Positions 36,193-48,978 of a DNA stretch of 64,000 nt are shown here, piece by piece. The notes under the pieces were generated by a model that made no database searches, was not told the origin of the DNA, and worked only from the letters and a program-made list of their open reading frames with translations. This stretch comes from Gordonia hydrophobica NBRC 16057. Lineage in GTDB: Bacteria > Actinomycetota > Actinomycetes > Mycobacteriales > Mycobacteriaceae. Position 1 is the first letter of the stretch; each line of letters opens with the position of its first letter. The position numbers were made by a program, and so were the translations under genes. The DNA is taken from NCBI RefSeq assembly GCF_001592365.1, contig NZ_BCWU01000004.1:62001-126000 (forward strand), given 5' to 3'.

Positions 36193-37656
36193 ATGGATTT
36201 CCTTCAGATTCTCGATGCACCGATCGAGCCGGGCGGACTCGTCGAATGGATCCCGGCTGTGCCGGGCGGCCTCGGCAGTTGGCGTCGCGATGCACGCGAG
36301 ACCTCCCACAATCACGAGGAGCATCTGCGTTCGGCCTTCGAGTATCGCGCACGAACACATCGCGAGGGTGGCCGCGAATCGTGGTTGGGCATCGCGATCG
36401 AGTTCGACGAGCCGCTCTCGATCCCCTCGGTGCGGGCGGCGATGGTCGCGTACATCAACCGGCACGAGGTGCTTCGCACGCACGTGGTGCTGAAGGCCGA
36501 TCATGAGGCTCACTATCGGACCGAGCGTTACTCGACCGAGCGCGACACCGTGCACCTGAAGATGTCGCGGATCGGCTGGTACACCGAGACCCCGCTCCTG
36601 CTGGAGCAGGTCGCCGGATCGTTCGACCGCGCCACGGCGCCTCTGCACTGGCCGGCCTACCGGTTCGCGACCGTCGCCCGGCCGCGCAGCTTCACCCTCC
36701 TCTTCGCCGCTGATCACTCCCTGGTCGACGGCTACTCGCTGGTCACCGCCCAGTACGAACTCGCGGAGCTGTATCGGGCCGCCCGTGTCCGACGCCCACC
36801 GGTCCTGGAACCGACGGGCAGCTATCTGGATTTCAGTGACGCGCAGCGACGTGAGGCCGATCAGGCGGACGCCGACCACCTCGCCGCCCAGGTCTGGTCC
36901 GCGTTCCTCGCGCCCCACGGCGGCCGATTTCCCCGCAACCCGCTCCTGGACGACTCGGCGACCGCCCACGCCTTGACACCGGCGCCCGTTCGGACGGTCG
37001 TCGATCACCGCCCCGCAGGCGGCACCGCCGAGGCCGCACCGCCGCAGCCCTGCCAGCCGTCGCGGACGTGCCTGCTGCTCGACGACGCCCAGTCGCGCCG
37101 TTTCGAAGACTTCTGCGCAACATCGGACGCGTCCGTCATCGGCGGGCTGCTCGGCGTTCTGTCGGTCGCCTTCCGCGAGACGACCGTTGCTGACGAGTTC
37201 GTGGTGATCATGCCCAAGCACACCCGCACCGATCGCTGGTGGCTCCATTCGCTCGGCTGGTTCGTCGGTCTGACTCCCCTGTCGATCGACATCCACGACT
37301 CCCCCGAGGTCGCCGAAGCCGCACGCCGCGGCACCGACGCATGCGCCCGATCCAAGTACGGCGCGGCACTCCCTTTCCTTCGTGTGGCCGATCTCATAGG
37401 CGCCGTCGGGAGCCCGAGCATGGTGGTGTCGTACATGGACACCCGGGCGACGCCGCGAGCCGACCTCGCCGACGCCGGCCTGGCCCGCGTCCTACGCAGC
37501 CATTCTTACGCCGACGACGAGGTTTACGTGTGGGTCAACCGCACACCGGGCGGTCTGCGCATGCATGCCCGGTACCCCGCGGAGGGAGCCGACCGGGTCC
37601 CGGCGTTCCTCGACGCGTTTGCGCGATTACTCGCGAGTATCACGGGAGCGGGGTAA
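36193..37656 (+). CDS. PapA-like condensation-domain acyltransferase
   Basis: 487 residues. The N-terminus (LVEWIPAVPGGLGSW) resembles mycobacterial PapA proteins, and the catalytic HxxxD motif is HSLVDG with His175 and Asp179. The rest follows a chloramphenicol-acetyltransferase/condensation fold. Such enzymes acylate sugars or alcohols with fatty acyl or polyketide chains at the cell envelope. It starts 16 nt after the SufE-like gene and lies between it and accA3, where M. tuberculosis has no such gene. No polyketide synthase or glycolipid genes are in the window, so the substrate cannot be inferred. Confidence 0.8.
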   Translation: MDFLQILDAPIEPGGLVEWIPAVPGGLGSWRRDARETSHNHEEHLRSAFEYRARTHREGGRESWLGIAIEFDEPLSIPSVRAAMVAYINRHEVLRTHVVLKADHEAHYRTERYSTERDTVHLKMSRIGWYTETPLLLEQVAGSFDRATAPLHWPAYRFATVARPRSFTLLFAADHSLVDGYSLVTAQYELAELYRAARVRRPPVLEPTGSYLDFSDAQRREADQADADHLAAQVWSAFLAPHGGRFPRNPLLDDSATAHALTPAPVRTVVDHRPAGGTAEAAPPQPCQPSRTCLLLDDAQSRRFEDFCATSDASVIGGLLGVLSVAFRETTVADEFVVIMPKHTRTDRWWLHSLGWFVGLTPLSIDIHDSPEVAEAARRGTDACARSKYGAALPFLRVADLIGAVGSPSMVVSYMDTRATPRADLADAGLARVLRSHSYADDEVYVWVNRTPGGLRMHARYPAEGADRVPAFLDAFARLLASITGAG

Positions 37657-37864
37657 ACCATTTGCAGACTTCGTGACATCCCCGGCACCGAACAATCGCT
37701 CGGTGCGTTAATCTGAGTCGCGGAAATCACGTCGTCCGCCCCTCGCGGACAACGTGTGAGACGCCACGAGCGGGAAGCCCCCGCACGAGACGCAGCCCGT
37801 CGACCCTGGATGGTGAACACCGTCCCCGACAACGGCCCGCCGCCCGGCGGCCACAGGAGTGCCA

Positions 37865-39670
<1,806 letters not shown>

Positions 39671-39698
39671 TTCGAGCGGTCCAACCGCGAATCTGACC

Positions 39699-39745
39699 TT
39701 CTGCCGTACTCCGTGCCCTGATTCGGGCCATGGAGTACGGCAGAA
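39699..39745. terminator. Long hairpin downstream of accA3
   Basis: Left arm starts TTCTGCCGTACTCC and right arm ends GGAGTACGGCAGAA; with GGGCC/CCC the stem reaches about 20 bp with one mismatch and one bulge around TGATTC. Likely ends the accA3 transcript. The next gene starts 28 bp later. Confidence 0.75.
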
Positions 39746-39772
39746 AGCGTTTGTGGACGAAGGAGTACTCCT

Positions 39773-40129
39773 GTGGAAGCTGTCGAAGTGAATGCAGGCG
39801 CCTGGTATCTGCGCGCCCTGCGCAACGACGACCGTCTGTCCGACGTGCCCGCCCTGACCCTGTTGGGCGTCGGCGATCCGGCCGGATACGTCGCCGACGC
39901 CGATGCCGCCTGGGACGACGAGTCCCGCCTGATCTGGGCGGTGTGCGTGCCCACCACGGGCGAACTCGCTGCGTTGATCGGCGTCGACGCGGACGGCGTC
40001 ACGACCGGCATCGCCCGAGACGGATTCGACGACGCGCTCGCCGCGGCCGTCGATCCGGCCACGCGCTGCGCTGCCGCACTCCTCGACGTGGAACCCGCTC
40101 CCCTGCGCACGGCACTGCCGGGTCGCTGA
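39773..40129 (+). CDS. Hypothetical protein
   Basis: 118 residues, GTG start preceded by GAAGGAG with a 7-8 nt spacer. Acidic, Ala-rich, without signal or membrane helices. Not recognised. The good ribosome site and position just after the accA3 hairpin support a real gene. Confidence 0.6.
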   Translation: MEAVEVNAGAWYLRALRNDDRLSDVPALTLLGVGDPAGYVADADAAWDDESRLIWAVCVPTTGELAALIGVDADGVTTGIARDGFDDALAAAVDPATRCAAALLDVEPAPLRTALPGR

Positions 40130-40143
40130 TACTCGCCTCTGCT

Positions 40144-41520
40144 CTACTGCGCCCCGTCGACGGCTCTCCCGCGCACCACGAACGCGTAATAGGCCGCGGT
40201 CAGGACCAGCAACCACCCGGCGCCCACCGCGAAGGCGACGCGCGTGTCGGCATCCCAGGCCACCAACAGGGCGACGACGCCGAGGAAGCTGATCGCGAGG
40301 AGCTGACCGTACGGCCAGAACGGCACGCCGAAAGCCAGGTCACGCTGCTCCTGCTCGGTCATGGCGCGGCGTGAGCGATACTGCGACAGCAGGATCATTG
40401 CCCAGACGAAGATGGTCGCGAACGTGGCGATCGAGGCGATGATCAGAAAGACCGACTCCGGGATCACCGCGTTGAGGACGACGGCGATCAGCAAGGCGAC
40501 CACCATGATCGCCACGGTGAACCACGGGACCCCGTTGCGCGACACCCTCGTCAAGATCGTCGGCGCCTGTCCGCGCAACGCCAGGCCGTACATCATGCGG
40601 CCCGCACCGAAGACGTCGCTGTTGATCGCCGAGAGCGCCGCCGTGATCACCACGACGTTGAGCACGGTCGCTGCCGGGCCGACGCCGAGCGCGGAGAAGA
40701 TCTGCACGAACGGGCTGCGGTCGGACGTGATCTGGTTCCACGGGATGATGGCCATGATCACCAGCAGCGAGCACACGTAGAACAACAGGATGCGGACCGG
40801 AACCGTGTTCACCGCCTGAGGGATCGTCCTGCTCGGATCCTCCGCCTCGCCCGCGGTGATGCCGATGATCTCGCTGCCGCCGAAGGCGAACATCACGACG
40901 GCGAAGCTGGCGAGAAACCCGCCGACGCCGTTCGGCATGAACCCGCCGTCGACCCACAGGTTCGACAGCCCGCTGTCGGTGTCGTGAACGCCGAAGCCCC
41001 AGATCAGAATGGCGGCACCGCCCGCGATCATCGCCACGATCGCGGCGACCTTCACCAGGGTGAACCAGAACTCCAACTCACCGAAGACCTTGACGCTGAA
41101 CAGGTTCACGGCGCCGATGACGAAGACGATCGCCAACACCCACACCCACCGGGGCACCTCCGGGAACCAGAAGCCCATGTACACGCCGAATGCCGTGACG
41201 TCCGCGAGACAGACCACGATCATCTCGAAGATGAAGGTCCACCCGGTCAGAAACCCGGCGAGCGGCCCGATGTGCTCAGTCGCGAAATCGCCGAACGATC
41301 CGGCCACGGGCCTGCGCACCGACAGTTCCCCGAGCGCGCGCAGCACCAGGTAGATGATCGCGCCGCCGATCAGATAGGCGAGCAGGACCGACGGCCCGGC
41401 CTTCTGAATGGCGGCCGCTGACCCGTAGAACAGCCCCGTGCCGATCGCTGAGCCGAGTGCGATGAACCTGATGTGCCGTGCACTGAGTCCGCGCTTCAGT
41501 TCCCGCGCTGCGCCGTTCAC
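40144..41520 (-). CDS. Amino-acid permease (APC superfamily, AroP/GabP-type)
   Basis: 458 residues with twelve predicted membrane helices and the consensus N-terminus [22 protein letters not shown]. The conserved [17 protein letters not shown] motif is also seen. GTG at 41520 is chosen because AGGGGAG lies 6 nt upstream; an in-frame extension to 41643 lacks support. Imports an amino acid by proton symport in characterised relatives; substrate not deducible. Confidence 0.88.
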   Translation of the reverse strand: MNGAARELKRGLSARHIRFIALGSAIGTGLFYGSAAAIQKAGPSVLLAYLIGGAIIYLVLRALGELSVRRPVAGSFGDFATEHIGPLAGFLTGWTFIFEMIVVCLADVTAFGVYMGFWFPEVPRWVWVLAIVFVIGAVNLFSVKVFGELEFWFTLVKVAAIVAMIAGGAAILIWGFGVHDTDSGLSNLWVDGGFMPNGVGGFLASFAVVMFAFGGSEIIGITAGEAEDPSRTIPQAVNTVPVRILLFYVCSLLVIMAIIPWNQITSDRSPFVQIFSALGVGPAATVLNVVVITAALSAINSDVFGAGRMMYGLALRGQAPTILTRVSRNGVPWFTVAIMVVALLIAVVLNAVIPESVFLIIASIATFATIFVWAMILLSQYRSRRAMTEQEQRDLAFGVPFWPYGQLLAISFLGVVALLVAWDADTRVAFAVGAGWLLVLTAAYYAFVVRGRAVDGAQ

Positions 41521-41672
41521 GAACTGCTCCCCTGTCACGTGTCGAACCCTGTCGCGTGTCGAATCCCCGAACCCGGACGGTCGGCGCCGATCGAACTCTG
41601 GGAAGGCTGCTACTGCCGGTGACGGCACGACCGTCCACGGCAAACAAGGAATTCTAACAACGCAGGATGCGC

Positions 41673-42257
41673 CTACAGCGGCGAGTCGACCGGGTTCCCG
41701 AGGTCGGTGCAGTCCACGAGGACCACGTCGTCCCGGTTCTCGATCAAGTAGTGCACGGCCGACAGGCCCGCGCCCAGCCGACTGATCACGTGCCGAATCC
41801 GTTCCGCGCCGAGATAGATCGGCTGCGCGGGCTTTCCGCCGTAGGAGGCTCGGCAGATCGTGTTCGGGCAGTCGTCGGACGCCTCGATGACGCGTTCGAC
41901 GGCCACCTCGCCGACGTCCGGACTGTCCAGCGTCTGCACCACGGCCCCGGACAGCGTGGGGTGCTCATCGACGAAGTTCAAGGCCGCCGTCGAGCAGGCG
42001 TCCAGACTGTCGTACCACTCGGGCAGATAGAGGGTGGTCGACGACGAGTCGGGGGCTCGAACCACGCGCGATCCCAACGCGATGTAGATCTCGTCGCATC
42101 CGCCCGCACCCAGACTTGACACGCGCGACATCAGTCGTGCGGCAGCCGGAACATCATTCTCACCTGCAGGAACACGCTCATCTCCGCGGGCAACGAGGAC
42201 GATTCCTGCGATTGGGCGCTTGTGCACAGCGGAGTTTAAATCACCACCGGTAGCCAT
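41673..42257 (-). CDS. Degenerate MobA-like nucleotidyltransferase domain protein
   Basis: About 194 residues. The start ([15 protein letters not shown]) and the later [29 protein letters not shown] pattern resemble MobA/MocA-type NTP transferases, but the glycine-rich G-x-G-x-R nucleotide loop is not intact. ATG at 42257 is preferred; ATG at 42287 adds ten residues. Assignment is tentative and activity is doubtful. Confidence 0.55.
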   Translation of the reverse strand: MATGGDLNSAVHKRPIAGIVLVARGDERVPAGENDVPAAARLMSRVSSLGAGGCDEIYIALGSRVVRAPDSSSTTLYLPEWYDSLDACSTAALNFVDEHPTLSGAVVQTLDSPDVGEVAVERVIEASDDCPNTICRASYGGKPAQPIYLGAERIRHVISRLGAGLSAVHYLIENRDDVVLVDCTDLGNPVDSPL

Positions 42258-42329
42258 GATGACCAATCGTACTCGCTCGTCTAACATCGATTCTGCAACT
42301 GGTTCGCCCGGTCGAGATAACTATGGAGC

Positions 42330-42590
42330 CCCTGCTTCTCGTCTCCGGGCGTCGACGCGAGAACACCGCCGATGCGGTGTCCGCCCGCGAAGAGGGAATC
42401 CGGTGAGAACCCGGAGCTGACCCGCAGCGGTATGTCGGAACGACCGCCGTCACACGCACCAGGCCGCCGCCGCCCCGGCATCGGCCCTGGCAAGCGACGG
42501 CCAGTAGAAGTGGGCTCTGTCTTTCCTCAGGCTCACGCGCCGACGAGCCCGAAGACCTGCCTGATGCATCGGATGCGCCGCATCCGATGA
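42330..42590 (+). promoter_or_regulatory. Cobalamin riboswitch upstream of metE
   Basis: The conserved core is visible near 42394-42435: GAGGGAATCCGGTGAGAACC, then GGAGCTGACCCGCAGCGGTA, matching the GGGAA..CCGGTGA..A..CCGG..GCTG.CCCGCA.C.GTA order of B12 riboswitches. GACGGCCAGTAGAAGTGGG follows near 42499. Cobalamin binding is expected to turn metE off. The gap 42258-42653 holds this element and no gene; exact ends are approximate. Confidence 0.85.
42567..42589 (+). terminator. Hairpin in the expression platform of the metE riboswitch
   Basis: CATCGGATG (42567-42575) and CATCCGATG (42581-42589) form a perfect 9-bp stem with loop CGCCG, followed by ATTGTTC. It lies between the riboswitch core and metE and could be the regulated terminator. 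The ribosome site is about 45 nt further on, so direct sequestration by this stem is less likely. Confidence 0.6.
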
Positions 42591-42653
42591 TTGTTCGCCC
42601 CGCGGCCACGGGCGACAGTCGTGACGAACTCATGCAGGAGAGAAGAATCAGTC

Positions 42654-44954
42654 ATGTCTGACGACAAGACACGCACCAACACCACCTTCCACGCAACCGT
42701 CCCCGGCGTCGCCCGGATCGGTGCGAACCGCGAACTCAAGCGCGCCGTCGAGGCGTACTGGGCCGGTCGGATCGACGCCGCTGCGCTGACCCAGACCGCA
42801 GACGGCATCCGCCGCGACAGCTGGAATCAGCTGGTACAGGCGGGATTCGATTCGGTCCCGGTCAACACGTTCTCGTACTACGACCAGATGCTCGACACCG
42901 CGGTGCTGCTCGGCGCCTTGCCGCCGCGCGTCGCGGGAATCGCCCATCCGCTCGACCGCTACTTCGCGGCCGCCCGCGGCACCGACGAGGTGGCCCCGCT
43001 GGAGATGACCAAGTGGTTTGACACGAACTATCACTACCTGGTGCCGGAGATCGGTCCGGACACGTCGTTCGCCGTCGACGCGACCGCCGTCCTGAACGAG
43101 CTCGCGCAGGCGCGCGCCCTCGGCGTTCCGGCACGGCCCGTGGTGATTGGCCCGATCACCTTCCTCGCACTGTCGAAGGCAGTGGGCGGCGCGCAGGCGC
43201 CGCTGTCGCGGATCGACGACCTGCTCCCCCTGTACGTGGAGCTGCTCGCACAGCTGGCCGAGGGCGGGGCGCAGTGGGTCCAGTTCGACGAGCCGACCCT
43301 GGTCACCGACCAGGCCGAGGGACTGGCCGAGCTCGCCGAGCGCGTCTACACGGAGCTGTCGGCGGCATCGGCACGACCGCGCCTGCTGGTGCAGACCTAC
43401 TTCGGCGAGGCGGGCGACCGGCTCGCAGCACTCGGCCGCACCGCCGTCGACGCGGTGGGGGTCGACCTCGTCGCAGGAACCGCGGACTCCGTGGTCGCGG
43501 CGGACCTGGCGGACAAGCTCGTCGTCGCGGGCGTCGTCGATGGTCGCAACGTCTGGCGCACCGACCTCGACCGCGCGCTCGACGCCCTGACGGCGCTGCG
43601 CCCGCACGTCGGCTCGCTGGCCGTCTCCACCTCGTGCTCCACCCTGCACGTGCCGTACACGCTGCGCGGTGAATCTCAGCTCGACGCCGCGCTCGCCGGG
43701 TGGCTGGCCTTCGCCGACGAGAAGTTCGCCGAGGTCGCAACGCTGTCGCGTGCACTGGTGCACGGACGCGACGACCAGGCCGGCCAGTTCGAGGCCGCGC
43801 GACTCGCCCTCGCGACACGGGCCACCGATCCGCGGCTCCACGTCGCCGCAGTCCACGATCGGCTCGACGCGCTGGAACCCGCGGATTGGACGCGGACCAC
43901 CGCGAGCGCACGTCGACCGCTGCAGGACGCCGCCTTGAATCTGCCCGTCCTGCCGACCACGACCATCGGCTCGTACCCGCAGACGTCCGCGATCCGTCAG
44001 GCCCGCCACGCCCTGCGCACCGGCAGCATCGACGCCTGCAAGTACCGGAATCGGATCCAACGCGAGATCGCCGACGTGATCGAGCTGCAGGAGAAGGCCG
44101 GGCTCGACGTTCTCGTCCACGGCGAGCCGGAACGCAACGACATGGTGCAGTACTTCGCCGAGCAGCTCGACGGATTCTTCGCCACCGCGAACGGCTGGGT
44201 GCAGTCGTACGGTTCGCGGTGCGTGCGCCCGCCGATCCTGTTCGGCGACGTCGCGCGCCCGACGCCGATGACGGTCGGCTGGACCACCTATGCGCAGTCG
44301 CTGACCAGTCGACCGGTGAAGGGCATGCTGACCGGTCCGGTGACCATCCTCGCGTGGTCGTTCGTGCGCGACGATCAGCCTGCGGCGGTGACCGCGCGCC
44401 AGGTCGCCTTGGCGATCCGCGACGAGACCGTCGATCTGGAACGCGCCGGCGTCCCCATCATCCAGGTGGACGAGCCTGCGCTGCGCGAGCTGCTGCCCCT
44501 GCGGGCCGCCGACCGTGACGCCTATCTCGACTGGGCGATCACGTCGTTCCGCATCGCGACCGGTGGTGTCGCCGACGCCACGCAGGTGCACACGCATCTG
44601 TGCTACTCGGAGTTCGGCGAGGTGATCGGTGCGATCGCGGCGCTCGACGCTGACGTCACCTCCATCGAGGCCGCGCGCTCGCACATGGAGATCCTCGACG
44701 ATCTGAACGAGGCCGGCTTCGCGAACCAGGTGGGCCCGGGCGTGTACGACATCCACTCACCGCGTGTTCCGAGCACCGATGAGATCGCCGACTCACTCCG
44801 CGAAGCACTGCAGGCGGTGTCGGCCGAACGGCTGTGGATCAATCCCGACTGCGGTCTCAAGACCCGCCGGACAGACGAGGTGACGGCGGCGTTGCGACGC
44901 ATGGTCGCGGCGGCGGTCCTCGTTCGGGAGGAGGCCGCGGCCCTCGCCGGATGA
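42654..44954 (+). CDS. metE: Cobalamin-independent methionine synthase MetE
   Basis: 766 residues, the usual MetE length. Shows [20 protein letters not shown] at the N-terminus, [18 protein letters not shown] at the start of the C-terminal domain, and [28 protein letters not shown] and NPDCGLKTR around the zinc/homocysteine site. Transfers a methyl group from methyltetrahydrofolate polyglutamate to homocysteine. ATG at 42654 follows CAGGAGAGAAG. Controlled by the upstream B12 riboswitch. Confidence 0.96.
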   Translation: MSDDKTRTNTTFHATVPGVARIGANRELKRAVEAYWAGRIDAAALTQTADGIRRDSWNQLVQAGFDSVPVNTFSYYDQMLDTAVLLGALPPRVAGIAHPLDRYFAAARGTDEVAPLEMTKWFDTNYHYLVPEIGPDTSFAVDATAVLNELAQARALGVPARPVVIGPITFLALSKAVGGAQAPLSRIDDLLPLYVELLAQLAEGGAQWVQFDEPTLVTDQAEGLAELAERVYTELSAASARPRLLVQTYFGEAGDRLAALGRTAVDAVGVDLVAGTADSVVAADLADKLVVAGVVDGRNVWRTDLDRALDALTALRPHVGSLAVSTSCSTLHVPYTLRGESQLDAALAGWLAFADEKFAEVATLSRALVHGRDDQAGQFEAARLALATRATDPRLHVAAVHDRLDALEPADWTRTTASARRPLQDAALNLPVLPTTTIGSYPQTSAIRQARHALRTGSIDACKYRNRIQREIADVIELQEKAGLDVLVHGEPERNDMVQYFAEQLDGFFATANGWVQSYGSRCVRPPILFGDVARPTPMTVGWTTYAQSLTSRPVKGMLTGPVTILAWSFVRDDQPAAVTARQVALAIRDETVDLERAGVPIIQVDEPALRELLPLRAADRDAYLDWAITSFRIATGGVADATQVHTHLCYSEFGEVIGAIAALDADVTSIEAARSHMEILDDLNEAGFANQVGPGVYDIHSPRVPSTDEIADSLREALQAVSAERLWINPDCGLKTRRTDEVTAALRRMVAAAVLVREEAAALAG

Positions 44955-45056
44955 CTGCGGTGCGCGGCGTCGCGGGCATAGGGTGAGGCCGTATGTCCGA
45001 CACGGCTGAGTCCGCCACGACGCGCAGCACTCAGCGACGACAGTGAGGAGATCATC

Positions 45057-46712
45057 ATGCTTCGGTGGCTATCGGTCATAGGGGTCTGGATCGTCTCCGC
45101 ACTGTCGTTGCTGCTGGTCTTCATGGTGTCGCCCTGGTGGCTGTTCCTCACGGTGCCGGTGGCCTTCCTCGGCGCGGTCGGCGTGTACGACCTCGTGCAG
45201 GCGCGCCACAGCATTCTGCGGAACTACCCGGTCCTCGGGCACCTCCGGTTTCTGCTGGAGTCGATTCGACCGGAGATCCAGCAGTACTTCGTCGAGCGCG
45301 ACACCGACGGCACACCGTACGACAGGGAGACGCGCACGACGCTGTACGAGCGCGCCAAGAACATCAAGGACGTCGACCCGTTCGGGACGCAGCGCGACGT
45401 GACCGCCGTCGGTTACGAATACGTCCGGCATTCGATCGCCGCCCAGCCTGCACCGGAAGGCGTGCCCCGGGCACGGATCGGCGGTCCGGACTGCACCCAG
45501 CCGTACGACATCGCGATGTACAACGTGTCGGCGATGAGCTTCGGCTCACTGTCGGCGAACGCCGTTCTCGCGCTCAACGGCGGTGCGGCGCGCGGCGGAT
45601 TCGCGCACGACACCGGCGAGGGCGGACTGTCCCCCTACCACCTCCGACCGGGCGGTGATCTGATCTGGGAGATCGGCACCGGCTATTTCGGTTGCCGTAC
45701 CGCCGACGGCCACTTCGACCCCGACGCGTTCCGCGAGAAGGCCGCCCACGCCCAGGTCAAGTGCATCTCGATCAAACTGTCTCAAGGTGCCAAGCCCGGA
45801 CTGGGCGGGGTGATGCCGGGTGCGAAGGTGACCGCCGAGATCGCCCGGATGCGCGGCGTGCCCGTCGGCGAGACCGTGGTCTCGCCACCGTCGCACAGCG
45901 CGTTCCACACACCCATCGGATTGTGCGAGTTCGTCGCACAACTGCGCGAGCTGTCCGGCGGCAAGCCGGTCGGCTTCAAGTTGTGCCTCGGTTCGCGCAG
46001 CGAGTTCCTCGGCATCTGTAAAGCCATCCGCAGCACCGGGATCGCGCCTGACTTCATCATCGTCGACGGCGCCGAGGGCGGAACCGGTGCGGCGCCCATC
46101 GAATTCGCGGACAACGTCGGCATGCCGCTGACCCAGGGGCTGATGACCGTGCACAACGCCCTCGTCGGAACCGGGCTGCGCGATCAGATCCGGGTCGGGG
46201 CGTCGGGCAAGATCACCAACGGCATCGACATCGTCAAACGGGTGATCCAGGGCGCCGATTTCACGCTCGCCGCCCGAGCCATGATGATGGCGGTGGGGTG
46301 CATTCAGGCGCAGGTCTGCCACACCAACAAGTGCCCGGTCGGCGTCGCGACCCAGGATCCGCGCCGCGCGCGGGCGTTGAACGTTCCGGACAAGACCGAA
46401 CGGGTCTACAACTTCCAACGACACGTGGTGGAGAACGCGAAGCAACTCGTGGCGTCGATGGGGTTGGACGACTTCGACGATCTGCATCCGTCAATGCTGA
46501 TGCGGACGATGAGCCCCAACGAGTCGCAGTCGTATGCGGACATCTACGAGTGGCTCACGCCGGGGCAATTGCTCGACGACCCGCCGGACTCGTGGCTCCG
46601 CGACTGGGAGTGCTCACGCGCCGAGACGTTCGTGCTGACCGCCGAGCACATCCCCGACCCGTCTCGCCGAGTCCCGACTCACGAGGGCCTCGCACCGCGC
46701 CTGGCGGTGTGA
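45057..46712 (+). CDS. FMN-binding glutamate synthase-like protein
   Basis: 551 residues. Two membrane helices at the N-terminus (about 5-40), then the FMN barrel of glutamate synthase (MSFGSLSANAVLALNGGAA, GEGGLSPYH, IKLSQGAKPGLGG, DFIIVDGAEGGTGAAP) and the Fe-S cysteines CIQAQVCHTNKCPVGVATQD. It lacks the amidotransferase and GXGXG domains of true GltB. GAGGAG precedes the ATG. Reaction unknown. Confidence 0.87.
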   Translation: MLRWLSVIGVWIVSALSLLLVFMVSPWWLFLTVPVAFLGAVGVYDLVQARHSILRNYPVLGHLRFLLESIRPEIQQYFVERDTDGTPYDRETRTTLYERAKNIKDVDPFGTQRDVTAVGYEYVRHSIAAQPAPEGVPRARIGGPDCTQPYDIAMYNVSAMSFGSLSANAVLALNGGAARGGFAHDTGEGGLSPYHLRPGGDLIWEIGTGYFGCRTADGHFDPDAFREKAAHAQVKCISIKLSQGAKPGLGGVMPGAKVTAEIARMRGVPVGETVVSPPSHSAFHTPIGLCEFVAQLRELSGGKPVGFKLCLGSRSEFLGICKAIRSTGIAPDFIIVDGAEGGTGAAPIEFADNVGMPLTQGLMTVHNALVGTGLRDQIRVGASGKITNGIDIVKRVIQGADFTLAARAMMMAVGCIQAQVCHTNKCPVGVATQDPRRARALNVPDKTERVYNFQRHVVENAKQLVASMGLDDFDDLHPSMLMRTMSPNESQSYADIYEWLTPGQLLDDPPDSWLRDWECSRAETFVLTAEHIPDPSRRVPTHEGLAPRLAV

Positions 46713-46736
46713 ACCCGCACTGTGCGGTCGGGCGCC

Positions 46737-47342
46737 TCACTTCCAGGCGAAGACCGGCTGCTCCAGATCGTGGACGCGCGTCGCCCGACCGGCGAGAACG
46801 GCTTCGGCGAACTGGTAGATCACGGCGGCGGTCGGTGCGTGCACCACGGTTCCCGCGATGTTGAGCGCGACCAGCGTCCTCGGCGACTCCGGGATGGAAC
46901 TGAAGATCGGTGGACGGCGCAGTTCGTCGAAGGTCACGAAGAAGAGCTGGTGCACCTCGTCCGGGCTCGGCGTCACCGCCGGGTCGTCGTCCACCCAGCA
47001 CACCACCGGGGTCATCAGGTAGCCCGATCGCGTCTCATAGTCGTCCAGCAGTCCGAGCACGGCGTCGTCGCCCAGGTCGATGCCGATCTCCTCATGGAGC
47101 TCTCGAAGCGCTGCCTGCGTCGTGGTCTCCCCTGGATCCAGTCGACCGCCGGGAAGCGCGAACTGGTACGAGTGGTTCCGCAGCGTGGCCGGTCGTCGCG
47201 CGATGTAGATGCCGTGAGTGTCGCCGCGGCGCACCACCGTGATGGCGACCGCCGACCGACGCAGCCGACCTTCGGGATCGACGATCACCCTCCGGTCCCA
47301 GTGCTCGACTCGCTCCTGCGCCACCTGCCGCGTGATGTCCAT
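46737..47342 (-). CDS. NUDIX hydrolase
   Basis: 201 residues with a complete Nudix box G-x5-E-x7-R-E-x2-E-E-x-G ([20 protein letters not shown] then IG). Resembles the CoA-pyrophosphatase-like branch, but the CoA signature was not clearly seen. Convergent with the glutamate-synthase-like gene. Substrate unknown. Confidence 0.85.
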   Translation of the reverse strand: MDITRQVAQERVEHWDRRVIVDPEGRLRRSAVAITVVRRGDTHGIYIARRPATLRNHSYQFALPGGRLDPGETTTQAALRELHEEIGIDLGDDAVLGLLDDYETRSGYLMTPVVCWVDDDPAVTPSPDEVHQLFFVTFDELRRPPIFSSIPESPRTLVALNIAGTVVHAPTAAVIYQFAEAVLAGRATRVHDLEQPVFAWK

Positions 47343-47413
47343 GCTTCATCTCTACCCTGCGCGTCCCCGGCCGCTGCCACCACATCGCGTTCCGGCCGGG
47401 TCGCCCGGAGCCG

Positions 47414-48916
47414 TCAGAGAATCCCCTGTCCAGTCTCGGGAGCGGAGGCGAGGACGTCAGCGATAACGCGGACGTTGAGTGCCTCCAGCCCGCCGGCCGG
47501 AATCCCGGCGAGGCCGGTCACGGCAGCAGTGAACCGCTCCTGCTCGGCCGGATCGACGACGCCGTCGGCCATGCGGGCGAACTTCGCCAGATACTGCTCA
47601 CGGGCGAACGGCCGGGCCCCCAGCGGATGCGCGTCGGCGACGGCGAGCTCGTCTTCGATGACCTCACCGCCTGCCAGCGTGATGACCGCGCGCGCACCGA
47701 AGGCCTTCTCGCGAGGATCGCTCGAGTGATAGCGGCGAGTCCACTCAGGATCCTCGACCGTCGAGATCTTCTTCCACAGCTCCACCGTGTCCGGGCGAGC
47801 GGCGCGTTCGGGCGCGTACGAACGCTCGTGATCCCATTCACCGTCCTGCAGCGCAACGGCGAAGATGTACATCACCGAGTGATCGAGCGTCTCACGGCTC
47901 GCCGTCGGATCGAACTTCTGCGGATCGTTCGATCCGGTGCCGATCACGTAATGGGTGTGATGGCTGGTGTGCAGCACGATCGACTCGATCCGGCCCAGGT
48001 CACCGATCCGATCGCGCAGGCGGCGAGCGAGATCGATCGGCGCCTGGCTCTGATACTCGGCCGAGTGTTCCTTGGTGTACGAGTCGAGGATGGCGCGCTT
48101 CGGCTCGCCGGCGTCGGGCAGCGGAATGGTGTAGCGAGCCTCGGGTCCGCCCAGCAGCCAGGCGATGACGCCGTCCTCGCCCTCCCAGATCGGGGACGGT
48201 GCACCCTCGCCGCGCATGGCACGGTCGACGGCCTCAACGGCGATCTTGCCTGCGTGCGCCGGCGCGTACGCCTTCCAGCTGGAGATCAGCCCCTTGCGTG
48301 ACTGACGGGTTGCGGTCGTCAAGTGCAAGGCCTGTCCCACCGCCTGGTAGACGGTGTCGACGTCGAGCCCCAACATGGTTCCCAGGCCGGCGGCGACCGA
48401 CGGACCGAGGTGCGCCACGTGGTCGATCTTGTGCTCGTGCAAGCACATGCCGCGCACCAGGTCGATCTGGATCTCGTAGGCCGTCGCGAGACCGCGGATC
48501 AGATCGGCGCCGCTCGCACCGACCCGCTGTCCCACGGCCACCAGAGCCGGAATGTTGTCGCCGGGGTGTGAGTACTCGGCAGCCAGGAACGTGTCGTGGA
48601 AGTCGAGTTCACGAACGGCGACGCCGTTCGCCCAGGTCGCCCACTCCGGCGCATATGAACCGTCGATGCCGAAGACCGTCGAACCGCCGTCGAGCGGTCT
48701 GGTCTGGGCCTGCCTGCGCGCGCTGGTGACCGGGCGACGAGCTACGGACGCGGCGCTGACCGCCGCGTTGTCGATGATGCGGTTCACGATCATGGCGGCG
48801 GTGTCGTCGGGGACGGCGACCGGGTCGACGGCCACCTGAGCGATCTTGTACGCCAGGTGGTCGGTGATCGGAAACTCTTCCGCGCTGCGGCGGGTACGGA
48901 CTTCGTGGTTTCTCAC
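47414..48916 (-). CDS. prpD: 2-methylcitrate dehydratase PrpD
   Basis: 500-residue MmgE/PrpD family enzyme. Contains [47 protein letters not shown] and [20 protein letters not shown]. Dehydrates 2-methylcitrate in propionate catabolism. GTG at 48916. The usual partners prpB and prpC are not in the window, and the divergent regulator is a broken remnant. Confidence 0.9.
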   Translation of the reverse strand: MRNHEVRTRRSAEEFPITDHLAYKIAQVAVDPVAVPDDTAAMIVNRIIDNAAVSAASVARRPVTSARRQAQTRPLDGGSTVFGIDGSYAPEWATWANGVAVRELDFHDTFLAAEYSHPGDNIPALVAVGQRVGASGADLIRGLATAYEIQIDLVRGMCLHEHKIDHVAHLGPSVAAGLGTMLGLDVDTVYQAVGQALHLTTATRQSRKGLISSWKAYAPAHAGKIAVEAVDRAMRGEGAPSPIWEGEDGVIAWLLGGPEARYTIPLPDAGEPKRAILDSYTKEHSAEYQSQAPIDLARRLRDRIGDLGRIESIVLHTSHHTHYVIGTGSNDPQKFDPTASRETLDHSVMYIFAVALQDGEWDHERSYAPERAARPDTVELWKKISTVEDPEWTRRYHSSDPREKAFGARAVITLAGGEVIEDELAVADAHPLGARPFAREQYLAKFARMADGVVDPAEQERFTAAVTGLAGIPAGGLEALNVRVIADVLASAPETGQGIL

Positions 48917-48978
48917 ATTTGCACCGTATGCAGCAGACCAATGGCAATGAAAGACCTGAATCAATTCGAGAGGAATCG

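Noticed and set aside
42648-44756. Long minus-strand open frame opposite metE
   Set aside because: Antisense shadow of metE; Arg/Asp/Val-rich composition without domain similarity.
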